From assembly GCA_963825575.1 (NCBI GenBank), contig CAWGUB010000017.1:147181-211180 (forward strand): DNA of 64,000 bases, read 5' to 3'. Positions 1 to 9,921 of this stretch are shown piece by piece. Below the pieces are notes generated by a model. It made no database searches and was not told the origin of the DNA. It saw only the letters and a list, made by a program, of their open reading frames with translations. The DNA comes from JAFDBW01 sp963825575 (GTDB lineage: Bacteria > Desulfobacterota > Desulfuromonadia > Desulfuromonadales > BM103). The translations under genes were made by a program, and so were the position numbers. Position 1 is the first letter of the stretch. Every line of letters begins with the position of its first letter.

Positions 1-746
1 CCGAAGATATCGGTATCGGTCTCTGCTATTGTCGACACAAGCGCCAGCACCAGGGCAAGGCGTGCGATGCTGAAATGGATATCTGCATGACGTTCAATAC
101 CGTTGCGACGTCACTGATCCGCAGCGAATATGCCCGGCGGGTTGATCGTGGCGAAGGCAAAGAACTTTTGCATAAGGCATGGGAACAGAACCTGGTGCAG
201 TTCGGTGAAAATGTTCAGAATAGCGTCAGCTTTATCTGTAACTGCTGCCCATGTTGCTGCGAGGCAATGATTGCCGCCCAGCGCTTCGGCCATGAGCGTC
301 CGGTGCACACGAGTAATTTTATTGCCCGGGTGGAAGAGAATTGCAGCGGGTGCGGCCTTTGCCTGAACGTCTGTCCGGTCCGGGTCATCTCACTGGAAAC
401 CGAACAGGCTGATGGCACAGGACGCAAACGGGCGGTGATCGACGAGGAGTTATGCCTGGGCTGTGGTGTCTGTGTCCGCAACTGCAGGATCAATGCCCTG
501 ACCCTGCCGCCACGAGAGAAGCGCGTCCTCACCCCGGTCAACTCGACCCACAAGGCGGTGTTGATGGCGATTGAAAGGGGCAAGCTGCAGAACCTGATTT
601 TTGACAACCAGGTGCTCTGGAGTCATCGTGCACTGGCGGCAATGCTCGGTGTAATTCTGAAGCTGCCGCCGGTCAAGCGGGCTCTGGCGAGTGAACAGAT
701 CGGTTCGCGCTACCTGGGGACGCTCTGTGAGTGGTATGACACCTGA
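1..746 (+). CDS. 4Fe-4S dicluster ferredoxin-type protein (5' end cut by window)
   Basis: The reading frame is open from base 3 at the window edge, so the true start lies outside; the first internal ATG is at 75. The visible N-terminal part holds a Cys/His cluster (CYCRHK then GKACDA) and a FICNCCPCCC run. Two classic bacterial ferredoxin motifs follow, CSGCGLCLNVCP and CLGCGVCVRNC, each able to hold a [4Fe-4S] cluster. It is probably a soluble electron-transfer protein. The same architecture is, from memory, common in Geobacter-type genomes, but the electron partner is not known. It faces the acyl-CoA ligase gene convergently, 84 bp away. Family assignment is firm; function is inference. Confidence 0.85.
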   Translation, partial: EDIGIGLCYCRHKRQHQGKACDAEMDICMTFNTVATSLIRSEYARRVDRGEGKELLHKAWEQNLVQFGENVQNSVSFICNCCPCCCEAMIAAQRFGHERPVHTSNFIARVEENCSGCGLCLNVCPVRVISLETEQADGTGRKRAVIDEELCLGCGVCVRNCRINALTLPPREKRVLTPVNSTHKAVLMAIERGKLQNLIFDNQVLWSHRALAAMLGVILKLPPVKRALASEQIGSRYLGTLCEWYDT

Positions 747-829
747 TCGACCTGACCTGTCTTCGCCAACGATCAGATTCGGGTCTTTTGCGACAGATTC
801 TTTGCGAGCAGCTTCTGAATGCATGGCAG

Positions 830-2743
830 CTATTTAAACAGCCGGTCAATCAGTTCCCGGTATTTTCTTTCGATAATATGGCGGCGCTTCTTGAAAGTAT
901 TGGTTAGCTCTTCGCCAACCTTGAACTCATGATTGAGAAAATCGATCTTCTGCAACTTTTCGTAGGGTTTGAAGCCGTTCCTCGGCTGTAATAGCCGGTT
1001 GATCTCATTCTTGACCCGGTCGCGCAGGGCCATGTCCTGTTGCAGGTCTTCGGTTTTTTCCGATATGTGGTTGAAGCGTTCTGCAACAAAGTCTTTCAGC
1101 TTGTCCCAGTCGGGTACGATCAGGGCGGCCAGCCCTTTGCGGTCCTGGCCGACCAGTACGGCGTCACTGACGAAAGGCAGCTGGCCAATCGCCCCCTCGA
1201 TGCGTGAAGGGTCGATATTTTCGCCGCTGGCGAGAACGATGATTTCCTTGGAGCGGCCGGTCAGAATCAGTTCGCCGCCGACCGTCAGTTTCCCAAGATC
1301 CCCGGTGCGAAAGAACCCATCGGCGGTAAAGGCTTTGCGATTCTCTTCGTCGTTATTGTAATAGCCTTCGAAAACCTGTGGCCCGCGGACTTCGATTTCC
1401 CCCTCCACTCCCGGTCCAACCTCCTGACCGTGATCATCGACCAGGCGAAGTTCGGTTACGGCTATCGGCCGGCCCAGAGTGCCGTGGATTTCGCTGTTGT
1501 AACCGCGCCCGGCGATGGCTGGGGCACATTCGGTCATGCCGTAGGCATTGGCAATGCGGATGCCGATCGCATCGATCCAGTTTTCCAGGTAACCGGGCAG
1601 TGTTCCACCACCGCTCACGGCCATCCTCAGTCGGCCGCCGAACTTTTCATTTAGTGGGGCGAGTTTTTTCTGTGCCAGCATAAAGGGGAGAAACAGCAAT
1701 GCCAGTAAGATAAGGGCCTGAAGCTTTTCTCTGAACCGGGCCGTCCGGCTGAGTTCTGAAAATCGTGGCAGGTGGCCACGCAGCTGACGTTGCGCGCGGC
1801 GATAACGGGTCGAGATTCTGATCAACAGGTTGAACAGAGACAGGGCGCGCTTGCCACGTTCCGCAACGGTCGCAATGACTTTATTGTAGAGGGACTCCCA
1901 GAGCCTCGGCACTGTTGCCACCAGGGTTGGCCGGTAGTTTACCAGGTCATTGGCGAAGGTCTTCAGGCTGGAGTAGACAATACAGCTGCCGCAGCTCAGG
2001 GCGAGCAGTTCCAGGGTTCTTTCAAAGATGTGCCAGCTTGGCAGAATCGATACCCAGAGATCCTGTTCGTTCAGCTTGACAATCGGCGGCAGGGTCTCGG
2101 TATTGAAGAGGATATTCCGGTGGCTCAGCATCACCCCCTTCGGGTTGCCGGTTGTTCCCGAAGTGTAAATGATCGTGACCAGGTCGTATTGGGTGATCTC
2201 TGCCACCATATGGTCGAAGCGGTCGAAGTCTGCATGGCTGAGAGTGCGGCCCTTGAGGATATCATTGTAGGCATAGATGCGGTTGAACAGGGTGTGCTTG
2301 TCGCTGCCCTCGATGAGGAAGACGGTTTTTATCTCTTTATGAACGCTGAGCGTGTCCTGATGGCGGTTAAGCAGGATGTCAGTTTCGACGATTATGAATG
2401 AGCACTCGGCATGATCGAGGATGTACTCGAGTTCCTGGGTTGGCGTTTCACTGCCACGGGGAACGCTGACGGCACCAAGGGCCATGAGCGCAAGATCCGT
2501 GACGATCCAGGCGTAGCGATTGTCTGACAGCAGCAGAACATGGCTGCCACGAGTGATTTTTCGCTCTTCAAAAGCCTTGGCCAGGAGGATGACGTCCTCA
2601 CGCAGCTTGGCGTAGTCGACGGTCAGTTCCTGGTTGCCGACCCGGTAGATGAAAGCCGGACGTTCGGCGAACCTGCGACAGGTTTCCATGATGGCCGCGA
2701 TCACTGATTTTGCACGTGGCTGCCAGCCGCTTGTAGGAGTCAT
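830..2743 (-). CDS. Long-chain acyl-CoA ligase (AMP-forming), FadD15/LACS type
   Basis: 637-residue ANL-superfamily adenylating enzyme, expected to activate a long-chain fatty or other hydrophobic carboxylic acid with ATP and CoA. The P-loop signature YTSGTTGNPKGVMLSHRN lies near residue 193. Downstream are the AYGMTECAP A5-type motif, FFRTGDLG and the hinge region GRSKEII. An N-terminal segment (WHIFERTLEL) and a hydrophobic stretch near 345-360 (LILLALLFLPFML) fit the eukaryote-like LACS/FadD15 branch. It begins 32 bp after the RND transporter stop on the same strand, so it is probably the last gene of the DUF1302-DUF1329-YCF48-RND operon and may activate the imported substrate. Substrate chain length cannot be read from sequence. 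Confidence 0.9.
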   Translation of the reverse strand: MTPTSGWQPRAKSVIAAIMETCRRFAERPAFIYRVGNQELTVDYAKLREDVILLAKAFEERKITRGSHVLLLSDNRYAWIVTDLALMALGAVSVPRGSETPTQELEYILDHAECSFIIVETDILLNRHQDTLSVHKEIKTVFLIEGSDKHTLFNRIYAYNDILKGRTLSHADFDRFDHMVAEITQYDLVTIIYTSGTTGNPKGVMLSHRNILFNTETLPPIVKLNEQDLWVSILPSWHIFERTLELLALSCGSCIVYSSLKTFANDLVNYRPTLVATVPRLWESLYNKVIATVAERGKRALSLFNLLIRISTRYRRAQRQLRGHLPRFSELSRTARFREKLQALILLALLFLPFMLAQKKLAPLNEKFGGRLRMAVSGGGTLPGYLENWIDAIGIRIANAYGMTECAPAIAGRGYNSEIHGTLGRPIAVTELRLVDDHGQEVGPGVEGEIEVRGPQVFEGYYNNDEENRKAFTADGFFRTGDLGKLTVGGELILTGRSKEIIVLASGENIDPSRIEGAIGQLPFVSDAVLVGQDRKGLAALIVPDWDKLKDFVAERFNHISEKTEDLQQDMALRDRVKNEINRLLQPRNGFKPYEKLQKIDFLNHEFKVGEELTNTFKKRRHIIERKYRELIDRLFK

Positions 2744-2775
2744 TCGGTCAATCCTGTCAGAATCAGTGTTATCGA

Positions 2776-5094
2776 TCAGTTGCGTCTGGCAATTCTGAGC
2801 AGCCAGCTCGCCAATGCCGGGAGCAGGAGCAGGGCGCCGAGCATGTTCAGCAGGAATATGAAAGTCAGCAGGATCCCCATATCGGCCTGGAACTGCAGAG
2901 GAGAGAATATCCAGGTCGCCGTACCGATCGCCAGGGTGACACCAGTGACCAGGACACCGTTGCCGGTGACCTTGAGTGTTTCATGGTAGGCTTGGTAGAT
3001 GGTCATCCCCTCATCAAGGTGCGACTGGAAGCGGCTGTAAATATAGATCCCGTAATCGACACCAATCCCTACCCCCAGTGCCACCACCGGCAAGGTGGAA
3101 ACCTTGAGCCCTATCTCCAGTTGTGTCATCAGGGCGTAGGCTAGCAGAGAAACCAGCCCGAGAGGCAGGGTGATGGCCAGAGTGGCCCAGACTGAGCGGA
3201 AGGTCAGCAGGCAAAGGATGATGATTGCGGCGAATACATAAATCAGAATCGGGAACTGGGCCGAAGAGACTTCTTCATTGGTTGCGGCCATGACGCCGAT
3301 GTTGCCGGTTGCCAGGCGGAACCTGATCTGATCCGTGCCGTTCTCCTCCTGGTAGGCCTTGATCGTATCCACCACGTGGGCAATGGTTTCGGCCTTGTGG
3401 TCCCGAGTGAAGATCATGACCGGCATCGTCGAGCAGTTGGCATTGAGCAGGCCGCTACTGGTCGGGACGTATTGCACTGCTTCAACCAGGACCTGCCGGT
3501 TGCGCGGCAGGACCCGCCACTTGAGAGCACCCTCGCTCCAGCCGGCATTGATCACCTTGGCAATGCCGGGCAGGGCAATCACCGACTGTACCCCTGCCGT
3601 GTTCGACAGCTGCCAGGCAAAGCGGTCCATGTTCTCCATCACCGCGTACTCGATACAGCCGTCCGGGACGGTCTCGACGATCACGTTCAGGATGTCGACT
3701 CCGATCGAGAAGTGTTCGGTGATCGCCTTGCTGTCGAGGTTGTAGCGTGAGCTCGGCCGCAGTTCCGGCACTCCCTGATGCAGGTCGCCGATCTTGATCT
3801 CGCTGCCGCGCTTGGCACCGAAAACCAGCAGTACCACCGCCACAACGATCAGGGCTGCAGCCGGCCATGGTTTGGCAATCAATGCAACCCGCATCCAGAA
3901 TCGGTCCATGCGCTCAATCCTGTCATGCAGGCGTTGCCGGTAGTCGGCCGGGAAACCGATGTAGGAGAGCAGGACGGGCAAAAGGATGAGATTGGTGAAA
4001 ATGATGGTCGCCACACCGAGGCTGGCGGTGATCGCCATCTGCTGGATGACCTCGATGTCAATCAGCATGATGGTGATAAAGCCGATCGTATCGGAGATCA
4101 GGGCCACACCGCCAGGCAGGAGAAGCCTGCGGAAGCTTTTGCGTGCGGCGGTGAGGCCATCCTCGCCATCAAAAATGGCCGCCCGGTTGGCCGTGACCAT
4201 CTGTACACCGTGACTGATAGCTATGGCAAAGATCAGAAACGGTACCAGAATCCCCATCGGGTCGATACCGAAGCCGAGCCAGGTGAGCAGACCGAGTTGC
4301 CAGATGACAGCAATCAGTGAACAGACTATGGCCATGGCCGTAACCCGATGTGAACGGGTAAAGAGGTATACCAGACCGCCGCTGATGAAGAAGGCTCCGA
4401 CGAAGAAGAGGATCACCCGCTTTGCACCATCGGCAATATCCGAGATCACCTTGGCATAGCCGATGATGTTGACCTCGATGAGGTCGTTCTCAAACTTGTC
4501 GCGCAACGCCTCGAGTTGACGACCGACTTCGATGAAATCAATTTTCTTACCGGTTTGCGGGTCCGTTTCAATCAGCTGGGCGCTGATGATTGCTGCAGAA
4601 AAGTCGTTGGCGACCAGGCGGCCGACGATCCCTGACTTGAGGATATTCTTGCGGACCTGCTCCAGGCCCTCTTCGGTAGGCTGGAAGTCTGCCGGAACCA
4701 CGTTGCCGCCGGCGATACCGTCTTCAATGACCTCGGTAAACCGGACGTTCGGAGTGAAGAGCGAGCTGACCCGGCTGCGGTCGACGCCGGCGATGAAAAA
4801 GACTTCGTCGGTCGCCTGGCGTAATGCGTTGAAGAATTCCGCAGTGAACATGTCGCCGTCACGGGCCCGCAGGGCAACCAGGACCCGGTTGGCCCCGCCG
4901 AACTCGTTGCGATACTCCATGAAGGTCTGCATGTATTCGTGCTGCAGCGGCAGATGCTTGGAAAAGCCTGCGTCGACATGCATTTTGGTCAGGCCGTAGC
5001 CCATGATTATGGTAATCGCAACAAAGACGCCGATGATCAGGGGGCGTGTGCCGAAGATGAAATTCTCGATCCGGTCGAGGATTGGCGAGATCAT
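2776..5094 (-). CDS. RND/MMPL-family transporter
   Basis: 772-residue inner-membrane protein with the two-fold RND plan: an N-terminal membrane helix (residues about 17-35), a large periplasmic domain, then a bundle of helices; the same pattern repeats in the second half. It resembles the MMPL/HpnN-like branch that moves hydrophobic lipids, not the tripartite multidrug pumps. Its start overlaps the YCF48 gene stop by 4 bp (ATGA at 5091-5094), which implies translational coupling. The set DUF1302-DUF1329-YCF48-RND recurs in proteobacteria and is thought to handle hydrophobic compounds, but the cargo here is unknown. Family call firm, substrate inferred. Confidence 0.88.
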   Translation of the reverse strand: MISPILDRIENFIFGTRPLIIGVFVAITIIMGYGLTKMHVDAGFSKHLPLQHEYMQTFMEYRNEFGGANRVLVALRARDGDMFTAEFFNALRQATDEVFFIAGVDRSRVSSLFTPNVRFTEVIEDGIAGGNVVPADFQPTEEGLEQVRKNILKSGIVGRLVANDFSAAIISAQLIETDPQTGKKIDFIEVGRQLEALRDKFENDLIEVNIIGYAKVISDIADGAKRVILFFVGAFFISGGLVYLFTRSHRVTAMAIVCSLIAVIWQLGLLTWLGFGIDPMGILVPFLIFAIAISHGVQMVTANRAAIFDGEDGLTAARKSFRRLLLPGGVALISDTIGFITIMLIDIEVIQQMAITASLGVATIIFTNLILLPVLLSYIGFPADYRQRLHDRIERMDRFWMRVALIAKPWPAAALIVVAVVLLVFGAKRGSEIKIGDLHQGVPELRPSSRYNLDSKAITEHFSIGVDILNVIVETVPDGCIEYAVMENMDRFAWQLSNTAGVQSVIALPGIAKVINAGWSEGALKWRVLPRNRQVLVEAVQYVPTSSGLLNANCSTMPVMIFTRDHKAETIAHVVDTIKAYQEENGTDQIRFRLATGNIGVMAATNEEVSSAQFPILIYVFAAIIILCLLTFRSVWATLAITLPLGLVSLLAYALMTQLEIGLKVSTLPVVALGVGIGVDYGIYIYSRFQSHLDEGMTIYQAYHETLKVTGNGVLVTGVTLAIGTATWIFSPLQFQADMGILLTFIFLLNMLGALLLLPALASWLLRIARRN

Positions 5095-6170
5095 TTCTCC
5101 CTCTCTTCGCTGAATCCTGACAGGTTGAGACGCGTGACGCCCATCTCACCGATCAGGATCAGGGAGCCGTCGTTGGCCTGAAGGACTTTGGCAATCCCGG
5201 CGCGGTCTGCCTGGGCGTGTAGCTGAAAGCTCTGCCCCTGGTCATTGCTGATCAGCAGGGTGCCGGCCAGACCCGCCAGAACGATCCGGCCATCACGCAG
5301 CCGGATGCCATCGTTCAAGGTGGCCTGGGTGTTGCTTTCAACGGCAACCCAGCTGGTTCCGGTGTTTTCAGAGAAGAACAGGTGGCCGCGCAGACCGAAC
5401 AGCAGGACTTTTCCCCGGCCCAGGGGGAGACTGCCGTAGAAAGAGCCTTCGTAAGGGGATGGCAAACTGATCCAGGAACGACAGCCGTCATCCGAACGGT
5501 AGATGTTGCCTGCTTCGGCGGCGATCAGGACCCGGCCATTTTCCGTCGCGGAAATCTGGTTGAGGTGGAAGTCAACCCAGACCTCTTCTTCCTTATCATC
5601 CCAGGGATCATCACCATTTAGATTATCAAGGACCAGGGTGGCGGGATTGAACTCGACAGGACTCCAGTTCCTGCCGCCGTCGTGGGTCGCCAGGAACAGC
5701 CCGTAGGCACCGACTGCGTAGCCATGGATCGCGTCCTTGAACCAGAGGTCAAGGATCGGTCGTTCATCCTCCGGGGCGCTGTAAACCTCCTGCCAGTGCC
5801 TCCCGCCATCGCTGGTTCGAAGGATAAGGCTGTCGTGGCCGGCCGCCCAGCCGTTGGCCGGGTCAATGAAGAACACGCTGGTCAGGGTGACCCGGGTCGG
5901 CACCGGCTGCTGCTGCCATGAGCTGCCATTGTCCTCGGAGGCCAGGATGTGTCCCCGTTCACCGACCACGATGATTCTGTCGCCGATCAGTTGTCCGTCA
6001 AGCAATAAGGATTTGTCTGCCAGCGGCATGATCTGGCTCTCCGCGGCCAGAGCCGCGGCTGGGGAAAAAGTATGGATGAGGACAAAAAGAGTCAAGCCTG
6101 CCAGCAGGGGGGTTCGAGAAGATCTAATCAGAAATTTTCGGGTCAGGTCGAGCACGCAATATCCGTTCAA
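5091..6170 (-). CDS. YCF48/BNR-type beta-propeller protein, exported
   Basis: 359 residues with an N-terminal signal-like hydrophobic segment (LLAGLTLFVLIHTFSPAAALA) and then repeated propeller blades with the patterns GxxGxIL...DxGxSW and T.DGGRHW, GGRNW, NTGTSW, DQGQSF. This is the fold of the photosystem II assembly factor YCF48/HCF136 and BNR repeats. In this operon type it is a periplasmic accessory of the RND transporter. The start is uncertain: 6170 is a TTG at the foot of a hairpin; a GTG at 6155 is an alternative that keeps the signal peptide. Neither has a clear Shine-Dalgarno sequence. It is coupled to the transporter by a 4-bp overlap. Confidence 0.82.
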   Translation of the reverse strand: MNGYCVLDLTRKFLIRSSRTPLLAGLTLFVLIHTFSPAAALAAESQIMPLADKSLLLDGQLIGDRIIVVGERGHILASEDNGSSWQQQPVPTRVTLTSVFFIDPANGWAAGHDSLILRTSDGGRHWQEVYSAPEDERPILDLWFKDAIHGYAVGAYGLFLATHDGGRNWSPVEFNPATLVLDNLNGDDPWDDKEEEVWVDFHLNQISATENGRVLIAAEAGNIYRSDDGCRSWISLPSPYEGSFYGSLPLGRGKVLLFGLRGHLFFSENTGTSWVAVESNTQATLNDGIRLRDGRIVLAGLAGTLLISNDQGQSFQLHAQADRAGIAKVLQANDGSLILIGEMGVTRLNLSGFSEEREK

Positions 6171-6176
6171 GACAAA

Positions 6177-6201
6177 ACGGCCGGGCCAGTGGCCCGGCCG
6201 T
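6177..6201 (-). terminator. Intra-operon GC hairpin with short T run
   Basis: An 11-bp perfect stem (ACGGCCGGGCC with a 3-nt loop) sits in the 50-bp gap between DUF1329 and the YCF48 gene. Read on the minus strand it is followed by TTTTGTCTT, so it could act as a partial terminator or mRNA-stabilising structure, leaving DUF1302/DUF1329 more abundant than YCF48/RND. Confidence 0.6.
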
Positions 6202-6220
6202 CAGTTAACGTAACGCGTGA

Positions 6221-7582
6221 TTAACGTTTGCCGGAGCGACGCAGGGCCGCTGCGGTAAACTCGTTATTGTCGAATGATACATCAAAATTATACTCTGAAT
6301 GCTCATTGTTGAGGTTGATGGCGATATAGCGGCCCGATTGCAGGTCGTAGTGAGCTTCAACGGTTGACCAGAAAGTCGGCACCTCGTAGTAGTTGATGCA
6401 GTGCCCTTCGGAAACTCGCCAGAGCTGGTCGCGGCTGTCGTACTGATCCATGGCGAGGATCTGCCAGGAGTCCTCGTCGATGTAGAAGGTACGTTTCTTG
6501 TAAATGTGGCGCATGCCTTGCTTGAGGTTCGCTTCAACCACCCAGACGCGGTGCAGTTCGTAGCGCAGGTACTCGGGGTTCAGGTGCAGCGGTGTGAGGA
6601 TGTCCTTGTACTTGAGCTGGTCGCTGTGCAGCAGGTAGCTGTTGTAGGGAACGTAGATTTCCTTCTTGCCGACCAGGGTCCAGTCGTAGCGCTCGGGGCT
6701 GCCGTTGTACATGTCGACCGTGTCGCTGGTAGTCAGGCCGTCGCCGCCTTCCTTGGGGTTGTCAAAAGCGACGTTCGGTGCGCGACGTACGCGACGCTGT
6801 CCGGGGTTGTAAAGCCAGGCCCGGCGGTTTTCCTTGTTCTGGTCGAGGGTTTCATGGACCAGCAGGATGCGGCCGGCAACGCGGGCCGGGGCAAAAATCT
6901 CCTGCTTGAACATGGCGATGACATTGTCCAGATTTTCCTCGGTCATCCCTTCCTGGCTGTAGCGGAAGTCGCCCTTTTCGTTGAACTCGACCATGGTGTA
7001 GTCGCCGCCGCGGGTCATCGGTGCAACGCCGAAGTTGCGGTCGAAGGCGTTGCCGCGCCAGCGCAGGATGTGGTTCCAGATCGCCTCGGTACCGTTTTGC
7101 GGAATCGGGAAGGGAATGCCGTTGACGCCACCGAGCACACCGTTGCCGCCCGGTGCCAGCTCAGCCTTGGTTGCAAGTGATTTGGTGGCGTCGTAGATGC
7201 GCTGTGGTGCTGAGGCACTGCGATGAGGCGGATAGACATTCATCTTGTAGCTTGGATAAGCCTTGAGCATCGCCTGCTGGCCGACAGTCAGCTGGTCGGC
7301 GTACTGGTCAGCGTTCTCCGCCGTGATGGTGAAGAGCACCTTGTCGGTAGCAAAGGGGTCGGGGTGATGCATCCCTTTCTGATAACCTGCCGGCGGGGTG
7401 GTGATGCCGCCTTCCCAGGCCGGGATCGTACCCTTGGCGTTGCCGGCTTTTTCCCCGCCCATCGGGGTGAGGTCTTTGCCGAGACGTGCCGCCTGGTCGG
7501 CCGTGATGGCCGCAAAGCCCGGACCCGCGAGGAGCAGGCCGGCCATGATAAGTATCGTTGTCTTGATGGTCAGATTTTTCAT
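6221..7582 (-). CDS. DUF1329 family exported protein
   Basis: 453 residues with a Sec signal peptide (TTILIMAGLLLAGPGFA, cleavage near residue 24) and the DUF1329 body (LGKDLTPMGGEKAGN near the N-terminus, MYNGSPERYDW and the KRTFYIDEDSWQIL segment later). These proteins share a LolB-like/lipoprotein-chaperone beta-fold by family knowledge and are expected in the periplasm. The start is supported by AAGGAGGGAGAAGA directly upstream, 20 bp after the DUF1302 stop. It is almost always partnered with DUF1302 and an RND/MMPL pump, as here, and probably shuttles a hydrophobic ligand between outer and inner membranes. Confidence 0.9.
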   Translation of the reverse strand: MKNLTIKTTILIMAGLLLAGPGFAAITADQAARLGKDLTPMGGEKAGNAKGTIPAWEGGITTPPAGYQKGMHHPDPFATDKVLFTITAENADQYADQLTVGQQAMLKAYPSYKMNVYPPHRSASAPQRIYDATKSLATKAELAPGGNGVLGGVNGIPFPIPQNGTEAIWNHILRWRGNAFDRNFGVAPMTRGGDYTMVEFNEKGDFRYSQEGMTEENLDNVIAMFKQEIFAPARVAGRILLVHETLDQNKENRRAWLYNPGQRRVRRAPNVAFDNPKEGGDGLTTSDTVDMYNGSPERYDWTLVGKKEIYVPYNSYLLHSDQLKYKDILTPLHLNPEYLRYELHRVWVVEANLKQGMRHIYKKRTFYIDEDSWQILAMDQYDSRDQLWRVSEGHCINYYEVPTFWSTVEAHYDLQSGRYIAINLNNEHSEYNFDVSFDNNEFTAAALRRSGKR

Positions 7583-7602
7583 TCTTCTCCCTCCTTAAAG
7601 GA

Positions 7603-9643
7603 TTAGAAGGAATACTTGATGTTGAAGGCCACGAAATCCCGGTCGTTGAGCAGGTTGTAGCGATCGGCACCGAAGAAGTTGGTATAGCTCAGGTCACCCG
7701 ACCAGGTGCTCTGGTAGCTGGCGCCGAGACCGAAGGTGATCGCCTTGCGATCTTCAAGGAAATTGCCACCGGGGCCAGGAGAGTTGCCATCGACGTCGTG
7801 TGCCCAGGCAATGCGAGGCGAGAGGGTGACCGCACCGATGGCATTGTTGAAGTCAAGTTTGGCGACTGCGCGGTAGCCCCAGGAGGTTGCATCAGCAAAG
7901 GCATCAGACGATTCGGCGGGTTTGCTGCATGTGCTCCTCCAGGGTAGCGGCCTGATCTGGGATTGCCAGTCACATAGGTACCGGCCGATTCAAGGCGCAG
8001 TTTAGCTCTTACTGCGGCATGTCATGGACATGGGTTACGCCGACTTCACCGACCAATGACGAACTGGTCCGCACCAAAGGTTGGGCCGAACAGTCTTGGT
8101 CATGGTCATCTGTAGCTGGGAGACGTCCTTCTCTATATAACCGTGAATATAGCGTGTCAAGACCTAAATCCGAGCCATCTGTGAGCTGATTGTCCGAAAA
8201 CGGAAAAGCTGGATTAATAGTGCTGCCCAGTGGACTCAGAGCGGCCAATAGAAGTTCGACATCATCGACTTGCAAAGGGGCGTCCTTACGATAGGAATAC
8301 TCCCCCTGCAAAGAAGCGCCGATGCTGTCCAGTGCGGTATTGAAGCTGACCCCGAAAAGCTGGATGTCTTCCGGATATTCAGACATTGTATTGTGCCGTC
8401 TTGGCATAATATCGTTGCAGAGCGCAATCCCGCCACTTGTGTCTCCCGGTAGCAGGCTTTGCGGCGTTAGCTGCACGGGATCAATTCCGTTGGCCTCATC
8501 AGGGGTAAGATGCCTTCCCGCAATCAGCTGATGTATTAACTGCAGACGTTGGCCCCTGCACCAACCCCAGCAGCGATCGAGTTCCCAGCCTTAGGGGCTG
8601 CTAAGTGGCATTGCTGCTACGATGCTGCACCGACAGAAACCGATTACGGTCCCGGTCAGACCGCTGAGTCGGCACGCGACTATGATAGTTGATGATAGTA
8701 GAAGCCGAACTCCGTATCATTCAGTCGGGGGGCATAAACACGCACTGCCAGGCCGAATTGACCATCGTCAGAGGGGATCTTTGGGGGGGACCACGAGCCG
8801 ACGTCCGTAACACTGCCGTTACGCCTAACGGCCGCAAAGCTTGTTCCGAGGTCCGACAAGTCACCGAAGCCAAGCAGGACCTTGTTCCCGCCTTCGCCGG
8901 CGAAGTCGTTGGTACTCCAGTAGATACCGGGTGGGTCTATTTCGATTTTTTCCCAGTCGTACTGGTAGAAGCCTTCGAAAGTCAGGTTCTCGTCGGGCTG
9001 ATTGATCCCGATACCATGCCAACTGGAACGAGACGCTTCTTTGAGTTCGAGCCCCAGGGACGCGCAACTTGCTGACATCGAATGGGGTTGATGATGTTGA
9101 TACCGTTTTGGATAAAGGTGCTCTCACCCCAACTCAGGACCTGGTCACCGACGCGGACTTGAGCGAGGCATGCTACCGATTTCGAAGTTCCCACCAGATG
9201 TACGCATCCAGAAGCTCGGCGTCCTTGCCGACCAGGTCTATTGCATCACCACTCAGGTCGGTCCGTTCTCGATCACCGGTCCTCATTTTCAAAATCATAG
9301 AAGGCCGACCCGCGTACGAACAGTCCGAAGTTTTTGTAGGTAAGTTCCAGGTCGCTGGTAATTTTGGCGAGCCTGCTAATCAGGTGTCACCGTCATCATA
9401 GTTCAGGTTGCCGTCGTCGCCGTTAACGGAATAGGCTCTCCCGCCATTTGCCAGGCCGATAATGTCCTGGTCGCGATCCGCCACCCGCCAACTCATACCG
9501 TACGACAGGGTACTGTCCAGGCTCCCCTCCACCTCACCGAAGTCAAACTGGAACGCTGCTGCCGGTGTTCCCCATAGCATAGCCAGCAGGACAGGCAAGA
9601 CAACACCCAGCCGACCGTGACGCTTCAACCCTTGCAGATTCAT
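7603..9643 (-). pseudogene. DUF1302 outer-membrane protein gene, multiply frameshifted
   Basis: The start at 9643 has a strong AGGAGGTGA site and a signal peptide ending in GTPAAAFQ, then DUF1302 sequence (EGSLDSTLSYGMSWRVADRD). The frame closes near 9380, and recognisable pieces continue in other frames: DLELTYKNFGLFVRGSAFYD (about 9290-9360), ACLAQVRVGDQVLSWGESTF (about 9080-9180), NLTFEGFYQYDWEKIEIDPP (8680-9050), PEDIQLFGVSFNTALDSIG (8009-8476), and a beta-barrel C-terminus ending NIKYSF at 7603. At least four or five frame changes are needed. No intact ORF longer than about 155 codons remains. Either a real pseudogene or an error-prone stretch. The rest of the operon is intact. Confidence 0.85.
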
Positions 9644-9921
9644 CGTGTCACCTCCTGATATATGCAGAAATATTCTGACCATAGAAACGAAAAACATCGC
9701 CTCAAATTATGAGACAAGGTTCTTTATACAATAATCCGGTCGGAAAACAAAACGCTATTTTACTGGAGAAAGAATACAGACAAATTCTGTAAGCAGATAA
9801 ATTTATTGAAGTTGATCTTTGCGGAAGGGGAATTCTAAAACCGGCGGCTCAAGCCTCTATTCGGTCCGGATAAAACGCCCCCGGTCCAGAGACAGCACGG
9901 GGGATGCGTCGTGATTCAGAC
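9644..9921 (-). promoter_or_regulatory. AT-rich upstream region of the DUF1302 operon
   Basis: 278 bp without a gene, much richer in A+T than its surroundings. It must carry the promoter of the minus-strand operon. A 5-5-5 inverted repeat, ACAGACAAATTCTGT, at 9776-9790 could bind a dimeric regulator; no single -35/-10 pair stands out. Confidence 0.4.
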
